From positions 1-22,380 of the forward strand of contig CAZXZY010000012.1 in the NCBI GenBank assembly GCA_964645825.1: a stretch of 22,380 nucleotides of DNA. Reading direction: 5' to 3'. The stretch comes from JABIAL01 sp964645825 (lineage in GTDB: Bacteria > Patescibacteriota > Patescibacteriia > UBA1558 > GWA2-36-10). Under the pieces are notes generated by a model. That model saw only the letters and a program-made list of their open reading frames with translations, did not search any database and was not told where the DNA came from. Shown piece by piece: positions 6,428 through 13,205 of this stretch; positions within the stretch are counted from its first letter, which is position 1; each line of letters starts with the position of its first letter. The position numbers and the translations under genes are program-made.

Positions 6428-9400
6428 TCATTGTACAGCCGTCACATAAAAAAACCAGGCACTAGCTGAATCAAAGAGGTCTATTGAAAGTGTACAAGTA
6501 GACAACTCTGTTTTTTCAATAACGATGTATTTATCATTATCGTCAGCATAATACACATGATACCACTCTGCCCCCAAGACATCATTCCAATCTAAGACAA
6601 CATTCCCATCAAGATAGACAATCTCCAGTTCGATTGCCGCTGAACCGACGTGAATATAATCTACACGCGTCATAGCATCGTTTCCCACACTATTACCAGC
6701 CACTAGACAAACGGAGTAATCCCCAATAGCATCATAGGCATGACTTGGGTGCTGAACAGTAGAAGTATCTCCATCGCCAAATTCCCAATACCAATGATCT
6801 GGCTCGTTAGTTGACTGATCAGCGAAGTAAACAGTCAAGGGCACAAAACCAGAGGTATCATTGGCTATGAAATCAGCATGAACAGGGAAAACGACTTGGT
6901 TAACCGTAATGCAATCATGATAAGTCTTCGTATCACTGTCCGCATCATTAGCCACAGACAAATACACTGTGTGAACGCCAATAGAGTCATAAATATGACT
7001 CGGGTGTTGAGAGCTAGATGTATATCCGTCACCAAAATCCCACCACCAAGAAGTCGGATCATTGGTAGACAAATCAGTAAACTGAACAGTCAATGGTGCA
7101 TCGCCAGATGAAGGGTCATAAATGAAATCAGCTATTGGTGGCAAAACGGCTGGTGTCACAGTAATACAGCTATCACAATCTACTACATCGCTGCCAGCAC
7201 TATTTGACGCCTGAAGCGAAACTGAATATATGTATACGTCATCATAAGCATAATATTCATGGCTAGGGTGCTGAGAAGTGGATGTGTTTCCGTCACCAAA
7301 ATCCCAGTACCAATCATTTGGATCGTTAGTTGACAAGTCAGTAAACTGAACATTCAGAGGTGATTCTCCAGACGTAAAATCAATAGAAAAATCTGCAACA
7401 GGTTGAAAAATAACTTGATTGACCGTAATACAATTAGAGCAAGTTTCCACATCACTACCAGCGCTATTAGTAGCCGTCAATGATATAGAGTATATTCCAA
7501 CTGTATTATAAACATGACTAGGATACTGAGAGGTAGAGGTGTTTCCATCACCAAAGTCCCAGTACCAATCATTTGGATCGTTAGTTGACAAGTCAGTAAA
7601 CTGAACATTCAGAGGTGATTCTCCAGACGTAAAATCAATAGAAAAATCTGCAACAGGTTGAAAAATAACTTGATTGACCGTAATACAATTAGAGCAAGTT
7701 TCCACATCACTACCAGCGCTATTAGTAGCCGTCAATGATATAGAGTATATTCCAACTGTATTATAAACATGACTAGGATACTGAGAGGTAGAGGTGTTTC
7801 CATCACCAAAGTCCCAAAGCCAAGAAGTTGGATTATTAGTAGACAAATCCATAAATTGAACAGCCAAAGGAACATCGCCAGATGAACGATTATAGCTGAA
7901 CGAAGCTACTGGTTGCAATGACTGAACATAGACAGTCTCTATAGCATAAGTCTGCCATTGACCATCTACCAAACCACGATAACAAGCAGTATGATTGCCC
8001 TCCATATATGGATAAAGCTCTATCCATAAATACCAACCATAGCCAGGCGTTAATGTCACATCGTAGGAAGACCAATGAAAAACTTCAGTTCCATTTGGAT
8101 CAAGAAGTTCTATTCGTAATTCCGATGCCGTAACTGATGCACCTCCTGCATTGTAGATCTCTCCTTCCACATGTAATTGCTCACCAACGGTTCCAGGATT
8201 AGGATAGATCGTCCAGTGACTAAATTGAATATCAGCTTCTGGAGGGGGATCTCCGACGTAAATCGTTGTGTCTCCGTCCATGGAAAAATCATCAATCGGA
8301 ATAACTGCTTGATTAACCACGGCATAAAAATCTTGGTAATCTTGTTGATCAACCAAATCAAATGCCTGATTAAGCTCAGCAATGCGTATACCTGAATGAT
8401 AAACACCATCAGGATCGTCAGTTCTGGAGTTAGATCGAGAGCTCATGTGTTGTGAATTGAAGATTAGATTACGCTGAACAGCATTTCCTCCGTCGCCAAA
8501 CTGCCCTTCTTGTCCACCCGAGCTCATAATCTGTGGCGGACCTGAATCATTGTTGTTGCCAGAACTTCTAGCACTACTATTTTCAATAGTACAGCTAGCC
8601 AATGATACTGACTGAAAACTCTGATCAAGAATTTCAAGCACCTCCGTGTTGGTGTTCCAAGTAAAATAAAATGCTTGAAAATCAGTGTGGTCGTTAGCGT
8701 AGTTTGGACCAAAACGTTTAAAGTCCTGCCAAAACACTCCGTTAACATCATACTCATCCGAAACAGGCACACCATAGGCTTCCCAACCAGCAACACAGGT
8801 ACTATTAATAGTGCTCATGTATTCGTACCAAAATCCTTCTTTGAGAAGATGTGGCTCTCTGCTCATCCACGGATCATCAAAATAGATAATTGCCGTGTAA
8901 GCATGGTCATAGCCATTGCTAGCACCCCCTGAATCACGATGATCTTTGAAATCCTGAATCCACATGCCATCAAGATCATGAACATAAGCACTACCACCGT
9001 TATCCCAAGAATCACCCAAGTGATGATCATTGTTAGACATGCTATTATACTTATTCTGGAAAGCTTGAGACGATCCACCAATGCGCCATGAAGGAGATTG
9101 GGCAAATTGAGCAAGTCCAGATATCAAAAGTATTGGATCAGTAAAATGAATTTGCATACCCGAACCGTTGTTATAACCGCGCAGCCAAAAATTACCATCT
9201 TGTTGCATGGCTGTTGCCTTATCTGATAAACGGATCGCAAAATGCAAATGCTCAAGTCCATCACCATTTGGATCTGGATGAACGTTATCTGGATGACTGC
9301 TGTTATTGATATACCCAACAATCTCTCCTTGCTGAACAATATCGCCAATTTGCCAAGTCAATTCCAAGCCATTTCTTTCTTCACTTTTACGCAGGTGACC

Positions 9401-9826
9401 GTAAATAGACAAAACATATCGTGTTGTCCGTAAATTACGATCAGCATCCAGAAAAGTAATATCTTCTGGTAACTCATGCTCAATAGCTATCACTAGTTCA
9501 CCATATGATGATGCTCCAGCATAATATACGATCTCGCCTTTAGCCATGGCCTTGATTGCCACGCCCTCTGCTAAATCAATATCAGTGCCGAGGTGATTGT
9601 TATCATGATAAAAGCTACGATCAGCGTAGTACTCCCAATCATCAATCATCTCATCTGCTGGATAATAAAATCCACTAATCGGGCCTTGAGCGTAGACACA
9701 CGTGCCACTAAGTAGCAAAACAATGACCATGATAATGGCCTGAAAACAACGTGATGGCTTCATCATCCCTTCTCCTTTTTTGAATTGAAAACTGTCTTTC
9801 TTGAAACTGAAAATCTCGGTGTTCAT
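6428..9826 (-). CDS. Secreted M23 (LytM-type) peptidase with five PKD domains
   Basis: This 1132-residue exported protein has a signal peptide at about 21-46 (hydrophobic core IIMVIVLLLSG, probable cut after VYA). An M23 zinc peptidase domain (about 60-235) has HLGTD (H78, D82), YGHL and HLHF (H193, H195), so its metal ligands are intact. M23 enzymes cleave peptidoglycan cross-bridges. Two related segments around 288 and 365 share the pattern W/F-x-QDFK and look LGFP-like. Then follow a low-complexity linker (410-530), a CARDB-like beta domain (about 535-635), five PKD domains (639-718, 724-803, 809-890, 897-975, 982-1061), each with a WDFGDG/WEFGDG core, and a fibronectin-III-like C-terminus. 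There is no sortase signal or C-terminal anchor. Two starts compete: 9826 and 9766, each with a strong Shine-Dalgarno. Probably secreted or wall-bound. Confidence 0.85.
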   Translation of the reverse strand: MNTEIFSFKKDSFQFKKGEGMMKPSRCFQAIIMVIVLLLSGTCVYAQGPISGFYYPADEMIDDWEYYADRSFYHDNNHLGTDIDLAEGVAIKAMAKGEIVYYAGASSYGELVIAIEHELPEDITFLDADRNLRTTRYVLSIYGHLRKSEERNGLELTWQIGDIVQQGEIVGYINNSSHPDNVHPDPNGDGLEHLHFAIRLSDKATAMQQDGNFWLRGYNNGSGMQIHFTDPILLISGLAQFAQSPSWRIGGSSQAFQNKYNSMSNNDHHLGDSWDNGGSAYVHDLDGMWIQDFKDHRDSGGASNGYDHAYTAIIYFDDPWMSREPHLLKEGFWYEYMSTINSTCVAGWEAYGVPVSDEYDVNGVFWQDFKRFGPNYANDHTDFQAFYFTWNTNTEVLEILDQSFQSVSLASCTIENSSARSSGNNNDSGPPQIMSSGGQEGQFGDGGNAVQRNLIFNSQHMSSRSNSRTDDPDGVYHSGIRIAELNQAFDLVDQQDYQDFYAVVNQAVIPIDDFSMDGDTTIYVGDPPPEADIQFSHWTIYPNPGTVGEQLHVEGEIYNAGGASVTASELRIELLDPNGTEVFHWSSYDVTLTPGYGWYLWIELYPYMEGNHTACYRGLVDGQWQTYAIETVYVQSLQPVASFSYNRSSGDVPLAVQFMDLSTNNPTSWLWDFGDGNTSTSQYPSHVYNTVGIYSISLTATNSAGSDVETCSNCITVNQVIFQPVADFSIDFTSGESPLNVQFTDLSTNDPNDWYWDFGDGNTSTSQYPSHVYNTVGIYSISLTATNSAGSDVETCSNCITVNQVIFQPVADFSIDFTSGESPLNVQFTDLSTNDPNDWYWDFGDGNTSTSQHPSHEYYAYDDVYIYSVSLQASNSAGSDVVDCDSCITVTPAVLPPIADFIYDPSSGDAPLTVQFTDLSTNDPTSWWWDFGDGYTSSSQHPSHIYDSIGVHTVYLSVANDADSDTKTYHDCITVNQVVFPVHADFIANDTSGFVPLTVYFADQSTNEPDHWYWEFGDGDTSTVQHPSHAYDAIGDYSVCLVAGNSVGNDAMTRVDYIHVGSAAIELEIVYLDGNVVLDWNDVLGAEWYHVYYADDNDKYIVIEKTELSTCTLSIDLFDSASAWFFYVTAVQ
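7302..7811 (-). repeat. Perfect 255-bp tandem duplication within the PKD region
   Basis: Bases 7302-7556 and 7557-7811 look identical when read side by side, with 255 bases (85 codons) per copy. The unit is one PKD period but is out of phase with the domain borders, running from mid-domain to mid-domain. The flanking PKD copies are only diverged relatives. Identity including silent positions points to a recent duplication or gene conversion. Confidence 0.9.
9772..9777 (-). promoter_or_regulatory. Internal Shine-Dalgarno before the alternative start at 9766
   Basis: AAGGAG lies 5 bases before an in-frame ATG at 9766. That start gives a canonical signal peptide (MMKPSRCFQAIIMVIVLLLSG). The outer ATG at 9826 has its own AAAGGAG (9833-9839), 6 bases upstream. 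Confidence 0.55.
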
Positions 9827-9888
9827 TATGAACTCCTTTCATGTGTGATTATTGTAAATTGTCAAAGTGCTATTCGACTAATTTATAG

Positions 9889-9934
9889 TCAAAGAAAAAC
9901 AGACCAAAAAATCATCTGGCCTGTTTTTCTTTGA
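9889..9934. terminator. Strong hairpin terminator, probably bidirectional
   Basis: TCAAAGAAAAACAG (9889-9902) and CTGTTTTTCTTTGA (9921-9934) form a perfect 14-bp stem with a loop of about 18 bases. On either strand the 3' arm is T-rich. It closes the gene at 9978-10559 and insulates the PKD gene that follows. Confidence 0.75.
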
Positions 9935-9977
9935 TTGTAAACTTATTTAGCTTATAAAATTATATCTTTACTATTTT

Positions 9978-10559
9978 TTAATCTATAAATCTAAAAGTAT
10001 CTAAAATAACTTCATATTTACCATTTTTTTCAATTTCTTCAACACCTCTAATTTGAATTTCAATAATTGCATTATCTTTAGGTATAACAACAGCTGTATT
10101 TTCTATTGCGCCCATGGGTGATATGAAATTAATAGATTTAATATTATCTACATATATTTCTTTGATACTATCATCGCTTAATTTATACCAATCATATACC
10201 AAGCCTTCGTTGCCTTCTATTTTTTTATTTTCTTTTACGTCATTATAGAAATCATAAACAGACTTTTTGTTTGGATTTTGAAATATCACAAGTTGAAGCT
10301 CTACAGAAAGATAAACTTCACTATAATTGAACGACGTATAATTATTTCCCTCTGCATGAATATCCCACTCCTTTGGATGTTTAAATTCAATCCCTAGCTC
10401 TTCACTTTTGTAAGTCACCCAATCACTAGTATCAATCTCTTCCTGACTAACTTCCTCCGGAGGAGTAGCTTGTTCTTTTTCTTTATTCATTAATACAAAA
10501 CCTAGCCCTAAAATTAGGATTAAGATTATTAATAAGATTGTAATGTTTTTTTTATTCAT
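9978..10559 (-). CDS. Membrane-anchored PsbP-like protein
   Basis: This 193-residue protein has one N-terminal transmembrane segment (about 6-24, NITILLIILILILGLGFV), an acidic linker (25-45) and an exported domain. That domain starts with WVTYKSEELGIEFKHPKEWD, typical of the PsbP-like fold seen in many small surface proteins of these bacteria. There is no lipobox cysteine, so the helix is the likely anchor. The gene has no Shine-Dalgarno and is AT-rich, unlike the other genes of this block. It has its own promoter, a leader with a long inverted repeat, and its own terminator. Function unknown. Confidence 0.65.
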   Translation of the reverse strand: MNKKNITILLIILILILGLGFVLMNKEKEQATPPEEVSQEEIDTSDWVTYKSEELGIEFKHPKEWDIHAEGNNYTSFNYSEVYLSVELQLVIFQNPNKKSVYDFYNDVKENKKIEGNEGLVYDWYKLSDDSIKEIYVDNIKSINFISPMGAIENTAVVIPKDNAIIEIQIRGVEEIEKNGKYEVILDTFRFID

Positions 10560-10573
10560 ATTATTTATCTTTT

Positions 10574-10620
10574 TACAGCCGTCATATTTTTAGACGGCGT
10601 ACACACCATCGACGGCTGTA
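10574..10620 (-). promoter_or_regulatory. Leader inverted repeats upstream of the PsbP-like gene
   Basis: TACAGCCGTC (10574-10583) and GACGGCTGTA (10611-10620) are perfect 10-base inverted repeats in the predicted 5' leader. GACGGC at 10593-10598 is complementary to the inner part of the first arm, so two exclusive hairpins are possible: a long-range 10-bp stem or a compact 6-bp stem with a 9-base loop. No known riboswitch is recognised. Confidence 0.45.
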
Positions 10621-10631
10621 CTATAATTTAT

Positions 10632-10660
10632 ACTCTACTCGAAGATAAAACTCTTGTCAA
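10632..10660 (-). promoter_or_regulatory. Promoter of the PsbP-like gene
   Basis: TTGACA (10655-10660), a 17-base spacer and TAGAGT (10632-10637) on the minus strand. The transcript would start near 10625, immediately before the inverted-repeat leader. Confidence 0.6.
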
Positions 10661-10679
10661 ACACCCTGCTATTTATGTC

Positions 10680-10713
10680 AAAAAGAAAAACCCGCCAAAT
10701 TCTTTTGACGGGT
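10680..10713 (-). terminator. Terminator of the 58-aa/67-aa operon
   Basis: ACCCGUC pairs with GGCGGGU (10707-10713 with 10690-10696, one U-G pair) around a 10-base loop, followed by TTTTCTTTTT on the minus strand, 33 bases past the stop codon at 10746. Confidence 0.8.
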
Positions 10714-10745
10714 CTTAAGTCAGAAACTTCATGATTTTCTCCTGA

Positions 10746-10949
10746 TTATAGCCGAGCTGATGCTGGCTTATAATCTTCCGGATGTAACGTAGCATGCAAA
10801 AGACCATCAGCGCCAAGCATCACATAGAATCTATGAACACCAATGTCAGTGCATGGACACTGATAACTGTGTCCAGCCTCAAAGTGTACATCGTGTATTG
10901 CCTGACGACAAAGTGGACAAGTAGCATCGGCATCTTGTTCTTGCTTCAT
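10746..10949 (-). CDS. Small zinc-ribbon-like protein (67 aa)
   Basis: This 67-residue soluble protein has CPLC (residues 11-14) and CPC (35-37). The second Cys pair is one residue closer than in a normal zinc knuckle, and several His residues nearby could also bind metal. The rest is a compact mixed sequence ending in an acidic/basic tail. No enzyme motif is visible. The ATG at 10949 has GAGG six bases upstream. The GTG four codons earlier overlaps that site and is rejected. It follows the 58-aa membrane-protein gene by 20 bases and ends the operon. The partners and order mirror the pair at 5444-5795, but the two zinc-ribbon proteins share little sequence beyond the cysteines. Confidence 0.7.
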   Translation of the reverse strand: MKQEQDADATCPLCRQAIHDVHFEAGHSYQCPCTDIGVHRFYVMLGADGLLHATLHPEDYKPASARL

Positions 10950-10969
10950 ATGAGTCCTCACTGTTTTGA

Positions 10970-11146
10970 TTAGCCATCGTAGCCCTCATCAAGATCTGGA
11001 AATAAATCCGTCTTGGTGACCCAGCAATAGATGCCAGCAAACATGAAAAAAAATATAATCCCCATCAATACAGTAAATCCTACAATGCACTTAACTGGCG
11101 TAAGGTCACAAAACCATTCATAGAATCGTCTGAACAGCTTCTTCAT
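10970..11146 (-). CDS. Tiny single-pass membrane protein (58 aa)
   Basis: A 58-codon gene. A basic N-terminus (MKKLFRRFYEWF) precedes a hydrophobic helix at about residues 20-42 (IVGFTVLMGIIFFFMFAGIY), and an acidic C-terminal tail (DLFPDLDEGYDG) follows. The charge pattern predicts the N-terminus inside and the tail outside. Evidence that it is real: a textbook AGGAGG with correct spacing before the ATG at 11146, a good promoter upstream, and a second gene with its own Shine-Dalgarno 20 bases downstream. Not recognised as any family. Like the 46-aa gene at 5655-5795, it is the first gene of a two-gene unit ending in a zinc-ribbon gene. Confidence 0.7.
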   Translation of the reverse strand: MKKLFRRFYEWFCDLTPVKCIVGFTVLMGIIFFFMFAGIYCWVTKTDLFPDLDEGYDG

Positions 11147-11185
11147 GCCACACCTCCTGTTGATTAAAGAGCTAATATTAATTTA

Positions 11186-11215
11186 AGCCTAGCAATTTCT
11201 AGCTATTTATGTCAA
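11186..11215 (-). promoter_or_regulatory. Promoter of the 58-aa/67-aa operon
   Basis: TTGACA (11210-11215), an 18-base spacer and TAGGCT (11186-11191) on the minus strand. The -35 region overlaps the uvrC promoter on the other strand, making this a compact divergent promoter region. Confidence 0.55.
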
Positions 11216-11234
11216 TATAAATTTCCTATATAAT
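11206..11234 (+). promoter_or_regulatory. uvrC promoter, apparently leaderless
   Basis: A perfect TATAAT at 11229-11234 lies 6 bases before the uvrC ATG at 11241. With normal spacing the transcript starts at the A of the ATG itself. The -35 (TTTATG, 11206-11211) is weak. Confidence 0.6.
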
Positions 11235-11240
11235 GAATAC

Positions 11241-12824
11241 ATGACACCAGCTAATATAAAAAATATTCCTGAGAAACCCGGCATTTATTTCTTTTTAAAC
11301 TTTAAAAGGGAAATTATTTATATTGGCAAGGCAAAAAATCTAAAAAAACGCGTAACTTCTTATTGGCGAAAGACCTCTGAACTGACTACGGCCAAAATCC
11401 AAATGATCCAAGAAATCCATAAAATTCAATACACTATTGTCGATACTGAAACGGAAAGCTTACTACTAGAAGCTGAACAAATAAAAAAACATCAACCAAA
11501 ATATAATATCGTTCTAAAAGATGATAAGAGTTGGGGTTATATTGTTATTACTGATCAGCCATTTCCACGCATAGTTGTCAGTCATGGTAGACAGAAAATA
11601 AAAGGTCAGCATTTTGGTCCTTATACTTCTACTATGGCTGCAAAAACCATTGTCCGATTATTACACCGTATTTTACCACTCAGAATTTGCAGGAGAGATT
11701 TAAGTAAGTTGCCAAAAGGTAAGATATGCTTGCAGTATCATCTTGGTTCATGCGATGGTCCTTGTGAAAAATTAATTAACTCTGATGATTATCAAAAAAT
11801 AATTCAACAAGCAATCAAAATTATTAAAGGCGAAACTAAAAACTTAGCTACTAACTTATTAAAACAAGTAAAGGATCATAGCGACAAGCAACAGTTTGAA
11901 TTAGCTACTAAAAAGAAAAATCAGTTATTGGCATTAAAACGCTTGCAAGATAAACAGAAAATTATTAGCGCTCAAAACATAAATCAAGATTTGGTCAGCT
12001 TGAGTGTTTTTCAAAATAAAGCGGTCGTCACTTTGATGCAAGTACGGCGCGGAGTCTTGGGTGATAAGTTTAATTTTGTAGTTGATAATAAATTAAATTT
12101 AAAAACAAACCAAATCATAGAAAGTACTTTGCAACAATTTTATAGTCATCAATCTGAATTAGCAAAAGAAATTATTTCCCCTGTCAAAATTAGTATAAAA
12201 AATATTTTAGCTAATACTAAGATCACAAATATTGTCCCTCAAAAAGGCAAAAATAAAAAACTATTAAAACTATTAAAACAAAACGCTGAAGATCATTTAC
12301 AAAAAAATATTCATAATCCAAAATTAGACATTCTAAATCAATTACAAAATATTTTGGATCTAAAACTTCTACCAAGTAGAATAGAAGTGTATGATATCTC
12401 AAATATCCAAGGTGAGTTTTCTTATGGCTCAATGATTGTCTTTATCGATGGCAAAATTGCCGCTGACCAGTATCGTATTTTTAAGATTAAGGGTATTGAG
12501 GGGCCAAATGATGTTGAATCTTTAAAACAAGTCTTGGCTCGTCGCCAAAAGCGTAGTGAATGGCCTGAGCCAGATTTGATTATTTTAGATGGAGGTAAGC
12601 CGCAACTTAATACAGTTTTTCCTGTTTTAAACAAGGCTTGGCAGAAAAAAATAATATCTTTAGCTAAAAAACAAGAAGAAATCTTTATCCCTGGCAAAAA
12701 AGCTTCTCTTAAATTAAAAAAGGATGACAAAATATCCTTGTTTATCCAAAATATGCGGGATCAAGCTCATAAATTTGGTATAAAACATTATAGAAAAGCA
12801 CACCGTAAAAACCTACTAAAATAG
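11241..12824 (+). CDS. uvrC: UvrABC excision nuclease subunit C, lacking the C-terminal HhH domain
   Basis: UvrC makes both incisions flanking a lesion in excision repair. The N-terminal GIY-YIG nuclease has G14-I-Y16, YIGKAKNLKKR (27-37, with the catalytic Arg) and E77 for metal binding. Cys150, 163, 171 and 175 occur in the pattern of the iron-sulfur cluster cysteines known in E. coli UvrC. A UVR segment (about 195-235) and the RNase-H-like nuclease follow, with YDISNIQG and PDLIILDGGKPQ carrying the acidic residues. The protein stops at 527 residues, right after QAHKFGIKHYRKAHRKN. The tandem helix-hairpin-helix domain found in longer UvrCs (about 600 residues) is therefore missing. There is no Shine-Dalgarno, and the start sits at the predicted transcript start. 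Confidence 0.96.
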   Translation: MTPANIKNIPEKPGIYFFLNFKREIIYIGKAKNLKKRVTSYWRKTSELTTAKIQMIQEIHKIQYTIVDTETESLLLEAEQIKKHQPKYNIVLKDDKSWGYIVITDQPFPRIVVSHGRQKIKGQHFGPYTSTMAAKTIVRLLHRILPLRICRRDLSKLPKGKICLQYHLGSCDGPCEKLINSDDYQKIIQQAIKIIKGETKNLATNLLKQVKDHSDKQQFELATKKKNQLLALKRLQDKQKIISAQNINQDLVSLSVFQNKAVVTLMQVRRGVLGDKFNFVVDNKLNLKTNQIIESTLQQFYSHQSELAKEIISPVKISIKNILANTKITNIVPQKGKNKKLLKLLKQNAEDHLQKNIHNPKLDILNQLQNILDLKLLPSRIEVYDISNIQGEFSYGSMIVFIDGKIAADQYRIFKIKGIEGPNDVESLKQVLARRQKRSEWPEPDLIILDGGKPQLNTVFPVLNKAWQKKIISLAKKQEEIFIPGKKASLKLKKDDKISLFIQNMRDQAHKFGIKHYRKAHRKNLLK

Positions 12825-12831
12825 CCCTATA

Positions 12832-12860
12832 TTGACAACTTTGGCTTTTAATGCTAATAT
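12832..12860 (+). promoter_or_regulatory. secG promoter
   Basis: TTGACA (12832-12837), a 17-base spacer and TAATAT (12855-12860). It begins 8 bases after the uvrC stop codon, with no terminator between. It also decides the secG start, because an in-frame ATG at 12851 lies within the promoter. Confidence 0.7.
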
Positions 12861-12886
12861 ACAAAAGTTCTGTTACTAATACATAT

Positions 12887-13105
12887 ATGCAAAATATTCT
12901 ACATATCGTTCAGATTGTCATCTCTATCTTATTGATTATCTTGATTTTACTTCAACAAAAAGGCGCCGGATTAGGTGCAGCTTTTGGTGGTGAAAGTGCT
13001 GTTTATCGTACCAAACGAGGAGCAGAAAAAATTGTATTCACCTCTACTATTGTTTTAAGCGTTTTATTCTTCTTGTCAGCTTTAGCCAATCTTTTCATTA
13101 GCTAA
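12887..13105 (+). CDS. secG: Protein translocase subunit SecG
   Basis: This 72-residue SecG is the small subunit of the SecYEG protein-export channel in the cytoplasmic membrane. Two hydrophobic helices (about 3-22 and 50-70) flank the conserved loop LLQQKGAGLGAAFGG, followed by a short basic segment (YRTKRGAEK). Length and layout are normal for the family. An in-frame ATG at 12851 would add 12 polar residues but overlaps the -10 box, so the ATG at 12887 is chosen, giving a leader of about 20 bases. The solute-binding protein gene follows after 100 bases with no terminator visible, so they may be cotranscribed. Confidence 0.9.
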   Translation: MQNILHIVQIVISILLIILILLQQKGAGLGAAFGGESAVYRTKRGAEKIVFTSTIVLSVLFFLSALANLFIS

Positions 13106-13205
13106 ATTAGCTGAATATTAGCTAACTATTAAAAGCAATCGTATAAAGTCACTCTCCAAAATCAGTAGAGATTTATTATTTTGGCTACAAAAAAAGACCA
13201 AAAGT

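Noticed and set aside
7077..7812. Possible CRISPR-like array from the regular repeats near 7.0-7.8 kb
   Set aside because: The repeats are translated PKD domains with an 85-codon period. There are no short repeats separated by unique spacers.
6865..9433. Several 60-100 codon frames inside the M23/PKD gene on both strands
   Set aside because: They are shadows of a long repetitive gene, with no initiation signals or domain content.
6433..10620. TGACGGCTGTA at the end of the PKD gene and again in the PsbP-like gene leader
   Set aside because: Only 11 bases are shared, and one copy is simply the codons before the PKD stop. There are no matching flanks to suggest an attachment site.
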